From Neorhizobium lilium (GTDB lineage: Bacteria > Pseudomonadota > Alphaproteobacteria > Rhizobiales > Rhizobiaceae), in assembly GCF_004053875.1 (NCBI RefSeq), contig NZ_SBIP01000002.1, positions 1 through 64,000 on the forward strand: 64,000 bases of DNA. Direction: 5' to 3'. The notes below the pieces were generated by a model that made no database searches, was not told the DNA's origin, and worked only from the letters and a program-made list of their open reading frames with translations. This document shows positions 29,599-40,205 of the stretch, in pieces (positions within the stretch are counted from its first letter, which is position 1; the number at the start of each line of letters is the position of its first letter). Position numbers and translations under genes: made by a program.

Positions 29599-29924
29599 CA
29601 GGCGTTTCCGTGCCGTGCTTCGAGCGAGGCTTTGGTGACCGGATCGAAATCCGGAACATAGGCGGCAATGCGTGCAAAAAGAGGGGTATTCAGGGTATCG
29701 GGCAAGACCATTGCACCGGTGATCCAAGCATGCAGGTCGTGATCGTCCGCGTCCATGATGGTTTCGAACTCGTCCAGCTCTTCGGTCGTCAAGCCGGCAA
29801 TTTCAGCCTCGGCGAAGGTGCCGAACACCAGATCCATCTCGCGGATGCCACGATGCCAGCAACGGTAAAGGATTCGTCTGCGGCGTGGATCGAGATCCGC
29901 ACTAGTACGCGCCAGTCCAGTCAT
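29598..29924 (-). CDS. sdhE: succinate dehydrogenase assembly factor (FAD assembly)
   Basis: A 108-residue SdhE/Sdh5 protein (DUF339) that promotes covalent FAD attachment to SdhA. The family core RRRRILYRCWHRGIREMDLV contains the conserved R-G-x-x-E motif (RGIRE), followed by the acidic helix LDEFETIMDADDHDL and W. It is translationally coupled to mfd (TGATG) and divergent from recG, an arrangement that recurs in rhizobia although the functions are unrelated. Confidence 0.93.
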   Translation of the reverse strand: MTGLARTSADLDPRRRRILYRCWHRGIREMDLVFGTFAEAEIAGLTTEELDEFETIMDADDHDLHAWITGAMVLPDTLNTPLFARIAAYVPDFDPVTKASLEARHGNA

Positions 29925-30012
29925 GTCGGTTTCCCTGTTTGCGGTTCATATAGGACGGAAAAGCCCTCCCGTCACCTTGCCAAGCAGGCAAAATCCGGGG
30001 CATTTTCCCGCC

Positions 30013-32121
30013 ATGCGCCCCGCCCTCCTCGATCCCCTGTTTTCGCCTGTTGCCTCGCTGCCGGGTGTCGGCCCCAAACTTGCGGAGCTGATTGCCCGCG
30101 TCACCGGGCGGGAAGACAGCGACGACTGCCGCGTTATCGACCTTCTCTTCCATGCGCCGGTTTCATTGATCGACCGACGCAACAGGCCGGGGATTGCGCT
30201 GGCCCCGCAGGGAGCCATTGTTACGGTCGAAAGCCGGGTCGATCGCCACCAGCCGCCACCGCCGGGCCGCAGCAACCAGCCCTACCGAGTCTTCCTGCAT
30301 GACGAGACGGGCGAGTTGGCGCTGACATTTTTCCGCGCCAAGGCGGGCTGGCTGGAAAAGTTGCTGCCGCTGGACGAAGTGGTGATGGTCAGCGGCAAGA
30401 TTGACTGGTTCAACGGCCGCGCCTCCATGGTGCATCCGGATTTCATCGTCAAAGCCTCGGAGGCGGAAAACCTGCCGCTGGTGGAGCCTGTCTATCCGCT
30501 GACGGCGGGGCTTACCCCCAAGATGCTGCGCAAGGCCATCGAAGGGGCGGTCGGCCGCCTGCCCGTCATGCCGGAATGGATCGACGCGACGCTTGCCGAA
30601 CGCCAGAGCTTTCCGGATGTCCGGGAAGCTTTCCAGCTGCTTCACGATCCTCGTGACGAGGTGGATCTCGATCCTCAGGCTGCTGCCCGCCGCCGGCTTG
30701 CCTATGATGAATTTCTCGCGGGCCACGTCTCACTTGCGCTGGTGCGCCAGCGGGTGCGCAAGGTGCCGGGCCGGCCGATCCGGGTCAAAGGCGATCTGGC
30801 GGAGAAGATCCTCGCTGCCCTGCCCTTTTCTCCCACGGGAAGCCAGGCCCTTGCAGTCGAGGACATTCTCAAGGACATGGCCGCAGAAGACCGGATGCTG
30901 CGTCTCCTCCAGGGTGATGTAGGCGCCGGCAAGACGCTGGTCGCGCTGCTTGCCATGGCAGCGGCCGTCGAAGCCGGTGGACAGGCGGTGCTGATGGCGC
31001 CGACCGAAATCCTTGCGCGGCAGCACTATGCGACGATTTCCCGCATGGCAGCGGCGGCGGGGATCACAGTTGAGGTCCTGACAGGCCGCGTCAAAGGCCG
31101 CGAACGGGAGATCGTGACCGACCGCATCGCCAGCGGCGAGGCGCAGATCATTATCGGCACCCATGCGCTGTTTCAGGATGCGGTGAACTACAAGGACCTA
31201 ATGCTGGCCGTTGTGGACGAGCAGCATCGGTTCGGCGTTCATCAAAGGCTGCGGCTGACCGCCAAGGGCGTATCGCCGCATATGCTGGTGATGACGGCAA
31301 CGCCCATTCCGCGCACCCTCGTGCTTGCCGCCTTCGGCGACATGGATGTGTCGAAGCTTACCGAGAAGCCGGCGGGACGCAAGCCGATCCAGACGGCGAC
31401 GATCCCGCTCGAGCGCATCGGCGATATCGTCAGCCGTTTGCGTTCGGCCTTGGCGGAGGGCAAGAAAGCCTATTGGATCTGCCCGCTTGTCGAGGAGTCG
31501 GACCAATCGGAGCTGATGTCGGCCGAGGAGCGCCATGCAGTCCTGTCCCGCGAACTCGGAACAGCCAACGTCGGCCTCGTCCATGGCCGCATGACCGGCC
31601 CCGAAAAGGATGCCGTCATGGCGGCCTTCAAAAGCGGCGAGGTCCGGCTGCTTGTCGCGACCACCGTCGTGGAGGTTGGCGTCGATGTGCCGGATGCAAC
31701 TATCATGGTCATCGAGCATGCTGAGAATTTTGGGCTGGCGCAGCTGCATCAGCTTCGGGGCCGCGTCGGGCGCGGCGAAGAGGTATCCACCTGCATCCTC
31801 CTCTACAAGGCACCGCTTAGCGAGACCGGCCGGGCGCGACTATCGATCCTGCGCGACAGCGAGGACGGCTTCCTGATCGCGGAAGAAGACCTGAAGCTTC
31901 GCGGAGAAGGGGAACTGCTCGGCACGCGCCAGTCCGGCACGCCAGGGTTCAAGATCGCAAGCCTTGAAGCGCATGCGGATCTGCTGGAGATTGCTCGAAA
32001 GGATGCCGCCTATCTTCTGGAGCGCGATCCGGAGCTTAACGGCAAACGCGGCGAGGCCGTCCGGGTGCTGCTCTATCTTCACCGACGCGACGAGGCGATC
32101 CGCTTCCTGCGGGCGGGATGA
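30013..32121 (+). CDS. recG: ATP-dependent DNA helicase RecG
   Basis: A 702-residue RecG that remodels stalled forks and Holliday junctions. The N-terminal wedge (OB) domain includes VLLDDETGELALTFF-like FLHDETGELALTFF. The motor has GDVGAGKTLVALLA, VVDEQHRFGVHQR, TATPIPRTLVL and QLRGRVGRG, and the end has the RecG-specific LRGEGELLGTRQSG. The ATG at 30013 starts MRPALLDPLF and gives the family length; upstream in-frame ATG at 29923 overlaps sdhE. Divergent from sdhE-mfd; ends in a hairpin. Confidence 0.96.
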   Translation: MRPALLDPLFSPVASLPGVGPKLAELIARVTGREDSDDCRVIDLLFHAPVSLIDRRNRPGIALAPQGAIVTVESRVDRHQPPPPGRSNQPYRVFLHDETGELALTFFRAKAGWLEKLLPLDEVVMVSGKIDWFNGRASMVHPDFIVKASEAENLPLVEPVYPLTAGLTPKMLRKAIEGAVGRLPVMPEWIDATLAERQSFPDVREAFQLLHDPRDEVDLDPQAAARRRLAYDEFLAGHVSLALVRQRVRKVPGRPIRVKGDLAEKILAALPFSPTGSQALAVEDILKDMAAEDRMLRLLQGDVGAGKTLVALLAMAAAVEAGGQAVLMAPTEILARQHYATISRMAAAAGITVEVLTGRVKGREREIVTDRIASGEAQIIIGTHALFQDAVNYKDLMLAVVDEQHRFGVHQRLRLTAKGVSPHMLVMTATPIPRTLVLAAFGDMDVSKLTEKPAGRKPIQTATIPLERIGDIVSRLRSALAEGKKAYWICPLVEESDQSELMSAEERHAVLSRELGTANVGLVHGRMTGPEKDAVMAAFKSGEVRLLVATTVVEVGVDVPDATIMVIEHAENFGLAQLHQLRGRVGRGEEVSTCILLYKAPLSETGRARLSILRDSEDGFLIAEEDLKLRGEGELLGTRQSGTPGFKIASLEAHADLLEIARKDAAYLLERDPELNGKRGEAVRVLLYLHRRDEAIRFLRAG

Positions 32122-32156
32122 TCGGCGAGCCCCAACGACCCGCCGATCGGTTCTTA
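32120..32156 (+). terminator. terminator of recG
   Basis: 8-bp perfect stem GATCGGCG / CGCCGATC with a 13-nt loop and a GGTTCTT tail, overlapping the recG stop. Confidence 0.6.
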
Positions 32157-32158
32157 AA

Positions 32159-33637
32159 TTACTTCGACAGACCGCTCAGCGTGACGCGGAAGACTTGGAA
32201 CATTGTGTCCACATCGGCCCCGTCGGCGGCCTTGTAGGCAGCGCCCACCTGGAAGCCATCCTGCGTCAGGAAGTCGTTGTCGTTTGCCACGAACAAGAAG
32301 AAGTCATCCGGCGCAGCGGGGTCGAGCGCGCTGGCCACCGACATGGCTTCCCACTTTTCCGACAGGTTGTTCTTGTCGTTCGGCGCTCCGTTGTGAAGGC
32401 CGAAGCGGCCAAGCTGGGCATTGTCGTTGAGGTCGATGACTGGCGTCAACGTCGCCGCCTTCACCGTTTCGTCCAGCTTGCCCTTTGGCGCGATCGGCTT
32501 GTCTGCATCGAAGGCGGAACCGGCGATATCGGTGGCTGCCGAAAGATCGACAAGGTTGATCTTCCGGTAGACGGAGGTATCGCCCTTCATTCCCTGACCG
32601 TTATTGCTGTCGCGGGCGAGCACGAGGAAAGCCTTGTCGGACATGGCAAGGATTTCGCTCTGGGCTGCCACCGCGGTTTTGCCCTTGTTGTCGAAGGTCG
32701 GCAGCGTCACGACATACTCATGCACGAGCTTCAAGTTATCGATGTCGGAGGCGTCATAGACAAGCGCGCGGGTGTTCATGCGCGTCGAGCCGGAATCGCC
32801 GCCGTCCTGTCGGGGCGCAGACTGAAGAACCGCGATGACGAACTTGCCGTCCGGCGTCATCGACATGCCTTCCAGGCCCTGGTTGTTCTGGCGGCCTGTT
32901 TCCGGGTCCTTCGGGTCAGGCGTCTTGCCGCCGGTGCCCGGATTGTTGGAGGAGAAATTGATCTCGCCCTTGCGCATCGGCAGCAGCGTCTTCGGCGGCT
33001 GCGTGGCCGAGACCAGCTTCCCGTCCTTCGAGAAGTGGTAGATATACGGGCCGTATTCGTCGCTGATCAGCAACGAGCCGTCTGCGAGACGTACCACGGC
33101 TTCCGGATCAAGCGAGACCTTACCCGTCGCAGCGAGCGGCAGAACCGGCAGCTTGCCGGCAGCCGGGCGTACCTGCTCAGGGTCGAGCCCGGTGAGGTTA
33201 TTGCCTGCGTCGTCGGTGAGGTACATCGTGTCGGCAAGCTTGGCCTGAAGGCCGGTCTGCTGCTTATCGGCCGGCAGTGCTTCGCCGGCGGCAACTGCGT
33301 TCAGCGTAACGTCTATGCGGTTGATGCGGGCGTTATAGTCGGTCGTGCCTTCTACATTGTAGCCGCGGTCGGGTAGCAGCCAGAGCGAACCGGTATAGGC
33401 ATTACCATCCTTCTTCCAGCTGGTCGGATCGATTGCCATGCCCGAACCGGAGCCGAAGGTTTCGCCGAATTTGTCCCGCAGGTTGGCGGGGATGCGGCCG
33501 ACCGCGACCAGCCCCTTATTGACAACGGTGACACCCGCCGCGGTCGCACTGGTCTCGGCTGCGAAAGCAAAATTCGACCCGAAGGACGATCCGAAGATGG
33601 TGGCAGCCAGCAGAGCAGCCCGAAATGCGTAAGTCAT
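32159..33637 (-). CDS. exported protein with phytase-esterase-like domain
   Basis: A 492-residue exported protein. The signal peptide (about 1-27, ending AFAAE) leads into the 'esterase-like activity of phytase' beta-propeller type domain: LLPDRGYN, LADGSLLISDEYGPYIYHF, EGMSMTPDGKFVIAVLQSA and EKWEAMSVA are its repeat-like elements with acidic, probably calcium-binding, loops. Periplasmic phosphate or lactone release is suggested by the family, not shown. It converges with recG and is 117 bp downstream of the DUF502 gene. Confidence 0.82.
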   Translation of the reverse strand: MTYAFRAALLAATIFGSSFGSNFAFAAETSATAAGVTVVNKGLVAVGRIPANLRDKFGETFGSGSGMAIDPTSWKKDGNAYTGSLWLLPDRGYNVEGTTDYNARINRIDVTLNAVAAGEALPADKQQTGLQAKLADTMYLTDDAGNNLTGLDPEQVRPAAGKLPVLPLAATGKVSLDPEAVVRLADGSLLISDEYGPYIYHFSKDGKLVSATQPPKTLLPMRKGEINFSSNNPGTGGKTPDPKDPETGRQNNQGLEGMSMTPDGKFVIAVLQSAPRQDGGDSGSTRMNTRALVYDASDIDNLKLVHEYVVTLPTFDNKGKTAVAAQSEILAMSDKAFLVLARDSNNGQGMKGDTSVYRKINLVDLSAATDIAGSAFDADKPIAPKGKLDETVKAATLTPVIDLNDNAQLGRFGLHNGAPNDKNNLSEKWEAMSVASALDPAAPDDFFLFVANDNDFLTQDGFQVGAAYKAADGADVDTMFQVFRVTLSGLSK

Positions 33638-33754
33638 GAGATGAGCCCTTGTTGATCCCTAAGGCAGAAGTCGTCGTCCAGCAGTTGGATGGAGCGCTGC
33701 CTCCCTTAAGGGTTCCTTACGCAGCACAGATGACATCGACATGACAGGATCACG

Positions 33755-34438
33755 TCAGGCCGGGGGCAGTACGGGGATAGGCGCAACGGGCTTGTATTGC
33801 GGCGCAATCAGTCCGCCGGAAATCAGCAGCTTGGCGCCCTCCTCCGGCGTCATGGCCAGCATGACGATCTTGCTCTTTGGCACGAACATCAGGAAGCCAG
33901 CGGTCGGCACGGGCGTCGGCGGCATGAAGACAGCCACCATTTCTTCGCCGTCGCTGTTCAGCTTGGCAGCGACTTCGCCCTGTGCATCGCCGGAAATAAA
34001 AACCAGTGCCCACATGCCGGGGCTCGGGAATTCGATCAGCCCGCATTTCTTGAAGGAGGTGGACTGCTCCTTCAATACCGTCTCCAGGATCTGTTTGACG
34101 CTTCGATAGATGGTGCGGATGAGCGGCATTCGCTGAAGAACGGATTCACCGAAGCTGACGATGGAACGGCCGATCAGGTTCTTCCCGAGAAAGCCTATGA
34201 TGGTGATGAACACCAGAGCCATCAGAAGCCCTGTGCCTGGTATCGTGATGTTGAAATAATATTGCGGATCGTAACGCTGGGGAATGTAAGGCGTGACCCA
34301 GCTATCGGCCCAGTCGATGAAGGTGAAGGTGAGCCAGATGGTGATGGCGAGCGGAGCGCAGATGATCAGCCCCGTGAGGAAATTGTTCCGAAGACGGCCG
34401 GCCAGCGATATTCTCTCCGGTATCTCGGTCATCGACAT
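33755..34438 (-). CDS. DUF502 membrane protein
   Basis: A 227-residue protein with two transmembrane helices (LTGLIICAPLAITIWLTFTF and GTGLLMALVFITIIGFLG), then the conserved FGESVLQRMPLIRTIYRSVKQ and a soluble C-terminal part with FMPPTPVPTAGFLMFVP. This is the DUF502 pattern. A plant relative (COV1) affects vascular patterning; the bacterial role is unknown. In rhizobia it normally follows glmS. Here only the 3' end of glmS is found upstream. Confidence 0.88.
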   Translation of the reverse strand: MSMTEIPERISLAGRLRNNFLTGLIICAPLAITIWLTFTFIDWADSWVTPYIPQRYDPQYYFNITIPGTGLLMALVFITIIGFLGKNLIGRSIVSFGESVLQRMPLIRTIYRSVKQILETVLKEQSTSFKKCGLIEFPSPGMWALVFISGDAQGEVAAKLNSDGEEMVAVFMPPTPVPTAGFLMFVPKSKIVMLAMTPEEGAKLLISGGLIAPQYKPVAPIPVLPPA

Positions 34439-34520
34439 TCCTTAAATCGCATCTGCTGCCGTATTCAACGGGGCCGACAATGCCGGATGCAATGCTGCGA
34501 TGCAAGGAAAAGGGCCGCCT

Positions 34521-34607
34521 TCACTCTACAGTGACGGACTTGGCGAGATTGCGGGGGTGATCGACATCTGTGCCCATGAAGACGGCGGCGTGGTAGGCTA
34601 GCAGCAT
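34521..34607 (-). pseudogene. glmS: glmS 3'-end remnant
   Basis: The last 28 codons of glucosamine-6-phosphate synthase, ending in the highly conserved [18 protein letters not shown] and stop. Similarity stops abruptly at about LLAYH. Upstream codons do not resemble GlmS, and an in-frame stop lies at 34641-34643. The enzyme is normally over 600 residues, so more than 95% is missing here. The position before DUF502 is the expected one. The rest may have been replaced by the AT-rich segment, or this may be an attachment-type duplication with an intact glmS elsewhere. Confidence 0.85.
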
Positions 34608-34726
34608 CAAGCGCTTCCTCGGCGGCAGGTCGTTAACGCTTCAACCGGGACAAGCCATTGCACACCAAGAAAAGCATTGGCAGCTTTAAGTCAGCCCGGG
34701 TGCCTGTAACGCAGAATATTACCGCG

Positions 34727-35779
34727 CTATAGATGGCTGCGGGCTTTATCTTCTGATTTTTGGATAAAATGATATAAAATCAAATCAGCTTCCAATAAGT
34801 GCTCGACCCTACTTATCTTTCTAAGAATATCGGCAATTTTGTGCAATGCTTCCGACTGTGGCTTCATTTTAATGATTTCAGCAGGCAGACCGATTGCTTC
34901 TGCAATACTTTGGGTATATGTCGCGGCATCGCGACCAGCATCAAAAACGGTGAATTGCGACAACGAGTCGAGCGCCTGCGACACATCGTCAAGGCCAACC
35001 GGATCCGAAGGGCTACTGGCTACGAGTTGCTGGGTAAAAGGCGAGGAAAGAAGATCCAACGTATCCTTCGGCGCCGAGCGGATCGCTTTCCTAAGATGAT
35101 TCTCATCCTGAATCGCGATCCCATCAAATAATTCTATAACAGAATTAAATAAGGTCATATCCCGAGGCGAAACGAAAGCGAATTTTTGCTTCCTAATTCG
35201 ACTGAATATAAAAATCCTCATTGCCAGTTCATAGAATGGATCTCGCAACGATATGAATTTCATATTTATATTATAGTCTATATATGTACGAAAATTCTTC
35301 AGAAGTATTCTTCCCGACACATATACAGACGGTTGATGGATTATTTCGAGCATTTGCCGAATGGTTTCGAAACCGTAGTGCTCTATTCTGTGCTCATAGA
35401 ACTGAAAATACGGTTTCAGGCTGATGTCCAACTCGGTAGACGGCACGTAAGACGTCTCAACCCTCAAAATTTTCTTCGCTATGAATTCTCCCGGTTGAGC
35501 ACGACGGTAAAAGATCAGGCCGGTTTCTGGATCAGACAGCTCCAATCGAAGCGCCGTACTCAAACCTGGTACGTTATCATCGCTTAGGATGAAGCCGACA
35601 TTGCCGGTCTGATGCGCTCCTTGCGCACGAGCACCTTCAATATATATCCATGTTTCGATTTCAGTGACGCTGTCGCTTCCGTCCGTTCGAACATGAAATT
35701 TCGGTACGGTGGAAAATCCATCAGGCACAAAATACCCATGGACCTCAGTTCCGCTATCATAATAAACGCTAAAGTTCAT
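34727..35779 (-). CDS. hypothetical protein in AT-rich segment
   Basis: A 350-residue protein with no family recognised. The N-terminal 100 residues look beta-rich (VYYDSGTEVHGYFVPDGFS, then FHVRTDGSDSVTEIETWIYI). The middle is aromatic and basic (MRIFIFSRIRKQKFAFVSPRD), and the C-terminus is helical. No signal peptide or transmembrane helix. Base composition is much richer in A+T than the neighbours, with many AT-ending codons, a sign of transfer. The start at 35779 is preferred over a GTG at 35803, but neither has a good binding site. It lies 98 bp downstream of another orphan gene and may be co-transcribed with it. Confidence 0.7.
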   Translation of the reverse strand: MNFSVYYDSGTEVHGYFVPDGFSTVPKFHVRTDGSDSVTEIETWIYIEGARAQGAHQTGNVGFILSDDNVPGLSTALRLELSDPETGLIFYRRAQPGEFIAKKILRVETSYVPSTELDISLKPYFQFYEHRIEHYGFETIRQMLEIIHQPSVYVSGRILLKNFRTYIDYNINMKFISLRDPFYELAMRIFIFSRIRKQKFAFVSPRDMTLFNSVIELFDGIAIQDENHLRKAIRSAPKDTLDLLSSPFTQQLVASSPSDPVGLDDVSQALDSLSQFTVFDAGRDAATYTQSIAEAIGLPAEIIKMKPQSEALHKIADILRKISRVEHLLEADLILYHFIQKSEDKARSHL

Positions 35780-35877
35780 TTTTCTGGAAGCGTCCCAAGC
35801 CACGTATAAAATTGCATCTCGCAGACCAGTTGCGACGGCCCTTATTCATCAGCATTAGGTTAAAAACGCGACAGGAT

Positions 35878-36804
35878 TTAGTCAGAAGAGACGTCTTCCA
35901 TGCGCATTCCATTCACGAGCTTCCGAATTGCAGCCAGCTTCAACTCCGCACGCTTCCCGCCTATTGATAACAGTTTTTTCAAACACTCGGAGAACACTCC
36001 CGCCCGCTGAAAAACAATAGAATGGTTGGCCGCATCCGCGAGGAAAGACTCGATCGATGGGACTCTTAGAGTTTTCGCAAGATGTAGGTGGTCCATCCAT
36101 AGATGGCTCCTATAGGGATTTTGAAACTCCGACGCAGCGAAAATTGCGGCTGCGATCCCGGTTCGGTTGGAAGCTGCATACAATGCTTCGATATCTAGCA
36201 AATAATCTGGTGCGTATTGAACCCCTATCGAAGGGGCAACATGTAGCCGGCGCTTTAACATAGAATCGGAAAAGGTTTGTGGAGAGCATGCCAGCACATC
36301 TGCGTGCGGAATTAGGGCGCCGCTTACCAAAGCGGCATAACCGCCCGACGATTGGCCAAATATGAGACAGTTACGATTGCGAACATGCTCCAGCAGGAAC
36401 GCTGAGATCCCCCGTATATCAGGAAGCAAGCTTGATCCGCCATACCACCAGCTGGCTGTGTCCTGAAAATAAAATACTCTTGAGGAAACGTCGCGAGCCG
36501 CGGAAAGCATCGAAAATCTTTCTAAGTTTCCGGCAAATATCACAAGGTCAGTTTTGTTGCTTTTTTGCCCCTCAAACACCACGCATCCCAACTGCTCGGA
36601 AAGCAGGTTCAACTCGTGTATCTTGGAGCGAAGGTCACCAATATTTATATCGCTCAGAGGGGTCTGGGAGTAGTTCAGGCGGATGCCGTGACTGGTTGTA
36701 TCTTGAAAAAATCCGCTCACCAAAAACGCCTTTATGGAATACGATTGGCCGCCACAGGTAGCCAATATCAACTTAAATGGCAAACAGGTTGTCACGCCTA
36801 ACAT
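35878..36804 (-). CDS. alpha/beta-hydrolase-like protein in AT-rich segment
   Basis: A 308-residue protein with a nucleophile-elbow motif CLIFGQSSGGYAALVSGALI (S152 candidate) and strands before it (DLVIFAGN, RVFYFQD), consistent with an alpha/beta-hydrolase fold. The acid and histidine cannot be fixed with certainty; H in DAANHSIVF is a candidate. The WWYGG segment recalls hydrolases of polysaccharide loci, but no function is claimed. AT-rich like its partner. The start at 36804 is chosen over a TTG at 36825; no binding site is clear. Confidence 0.65.
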   Translation of the reverse strand: MLGVTTCLPFKLILATCGGQSYSIKAFLVSGFFQDTTSHGIRLNYSQTPLSDINIGDLRSKIHELNLLSEQLGCVVFEGQKSNKTDLVIFAGNLERFSMLSAARDVSSRVFYFQDTASWWYGGSSLLPDIRGISAFLLEHVRNRNCLIFGQSSGGYAALVSGALIPHADVLACSPQTFSDSMLKRRLHVAPSIGVQYAPDYLLDIEALYAASNRTGIAAAIFAASEFQNPYRSHLWMDHLHLAKTLRVPSIESFLADAANHSIVFQRAGVFSECLKKLLSIGGKRAELKLAAIRKLVNGMRMEDVSSD

Positions 36805-37130
36805 GCGCTTTGGTTTGGTCGGCAAAGCGAGAATTTGAAGGACTCAACTCCTATCGCTTCCTCAAAAAAACGCGAGCAATTTGGACCATCAAACCGATTT
36901 GCAAACTAGTCTAATGAGTTTGCCGCTTGGGATGAGGACTCGTTTAAATCCATGCGCTGATTGCTGAAACGACAGCAATTGCAGAGAGATATTATCGGCT
37001 CTCCCGCTAGAGAGTGTCAGTTGGCGCGGGTCGCCGCTGCCACGATAACCCGTCATCCCCGGTTATTAAGTGGTGCAAGCCTTGAGATTTACTCTAAGAC
37101 TTGCGGCGACTGACATCAGAGGAGACTTTC
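36805..37130. other. intergenic region before cpdB
   Basis: 326 bp without a gene. The first half is AT-rich like the preceding orphan genes and the second half returns to normal composition, so the right edge of the foreign segment is near 36.95-37.05 kb. A small inverted repeat ATAACC / GGTTAT with a 10-bp gap lies at about 37045-37067 and could be a regulatory site for cpdB. No att-like copy of the glmS end is seen here. Confidence 0.4.
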
Positions 37131-39119
<1,989 letters not shown>

Positions 39120-39141
39120 CATCCGACGAACGTGTTAGCCG

Positions 39142-39168
39142 CGGCAGCCCCCGGGCTGCCGTTTCTTC
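39142..39168 (+). terminator. terminator of cpdB
   Basis: 8-bp stem CGGCAGCC / GGCTGCCG with a short loop CCCG and tail TTTCTT, just after the cpdB stop. Confidence 0.75.
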
Positions 39169-39198
39169 CTCGCTTCCAGCGAGCAACAGGGACCATAC

Positions 39199-40035
39199 AT
39201 GCCCACATTCCCCTTCCAGCAGGTCGATGTCTTTTCCAGCAAGCCGATGCGGGGCAATCCACTCGCCGTGGTCGCCGGTGCCGACGTCCTCGGCGAGGCG
39301 CAAATGCAGGCCTTCGCCAACTGGACCAATCTCAGCGAGACCACCTTTCTGCTCGCGCCCCACGACCCCAAGGCTCACTACCGGGTGCGGATCTTCACGC
39401 CGAAACAGGAACTGCCGTTCGCCGGCCACCCAACGCTCGGAAGTTGCCATGTCTGGCTCACACAGTCGCAGGCATCTGCACCAGACGAAATCGTCCAGGA
39501 ATGCGAAGCGGGACTTATCCGCATCCGCCGTGACGGCAAACGGCTTTCCTTCGCCGCCCCGCCGCTAAAACGGGATGGTCCGGTGGAGGCCGAGATCGTC
39601 GAACGGATCGCCCGGGGTCTTGCAACCCCGGCAAGCGCGATCCTTGCCACAAACTGGATCGATAACGGCCCGGGCTGGATGGGCGTGCTACTCGCTTCCC
39701 GACGGGACGTCTTGGCCGTCAATCCCGACTTCGCGGTGCTCAAGGGGCTTCGGGTCGGCATTGTCGGGCCGTTCGATGCGGCTGAAGACGGTACGGAGGC
39801 CCAATTTGAAGTCCGCGCCTTCACAGCAGCCGGTTTCGAGGATCCGGTCACGGGCAGCCTGAATGCCGGGCTGGCGCAATGGTTGATAGGCAGCGGCATG
39901 GCGCCCTCGACCTACATCGCAGCCCAAGGCACCGCGCTTGGACGCGCCGGGCGTGTCCACGTATATCAGCAGGGCGAGGATATCTGGATCGGTGGAGAGG
40001 TCGCCAACTGCATCGAGGGGACTGTCCGGCTGTGA
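39199..40035 (+). CDS. PhzF family isomerase-like protein
   Basis: A 278-residue protein of the PhzF/DapF-like fold. The N-terminus FQQVDVFSSKPMRGNPLAVV, the catalytic-glutamate region WTNLSETTFLL and FAGHPTLGSCHVWL are family hallmarks, as is the late EDPVTGSLNAGLAQWL. PhzF itself isomerises a phenazine precursor; most homologues have unknown substrates, and no phenazine genes are nearby. It follows the cpdB terminator and ends in its own hairpin. Confidence 0.88.
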   Translation: MPTFPFQQVDVFSSKPMRGNPLAVVAGADVLGEAQMQAFANWTNLSETTFLLAPHDPKAHYRVRIFTPKQELPFAGHPTLGSCHVWLTQSQASAPDEIVQECEAGLIRIRRDGKRLSFAAPPLKRDGPVEAEIVERIARGLATPASAILATNWIDNGPGWMGVLLASRRDVLAVNPDFAVLKGLRVGIVGPFDAAEDGTEAQFEVRAFTAAGFEDPVTGSLNAGLAQWLIGSGMAPSTYIAAQGTALGRAGRVHVYQQGEDIWIGGEVANCIEGTVRL

Positions 40036-40133
40036 CGAAGCCGGCGGCCCTGCCTCATCTTTGTCGACTTCGGCACGGGATAAGTGCTGATGATCTCTTT
40101 AAGCAGGTTTAGCTTCCCTTGCGTGACGGCAAC

Positions 40134-40166
40134 GCCTCGGTGAACTGCAGACCGAGGCTTGTTATA
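40134..40166 (+). terminator. possible terminator after PhzF-like gene
   Basis: 8-bp perfect stem GCCTCGGT / ACCGAGGC, 9-nt loop, then TTGTTAT. It lies between the convergent PhzF-like and LysR genes. Confidence 0.55.
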
Positions 40167-40205
40167 AGCAGAGGCGCCAAGCGCGTCAATTCCCGCCTTG
40201 CGCAA

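Noticed and set aside
31964..33376. 470-codon plus-strand frame across recG end and the phytase-like gene
   Set aside because: Lies over two real genes in another frame, has a low-complexity arginine/valine composition and no start site.
34521..34610. attTn7-type insertion at glmS
   Set aside because: Tn7 inserts downstream of glmS and leaves the gene whole; here the coding region itself is lost and no Tn7 ends or tns genes are seen.
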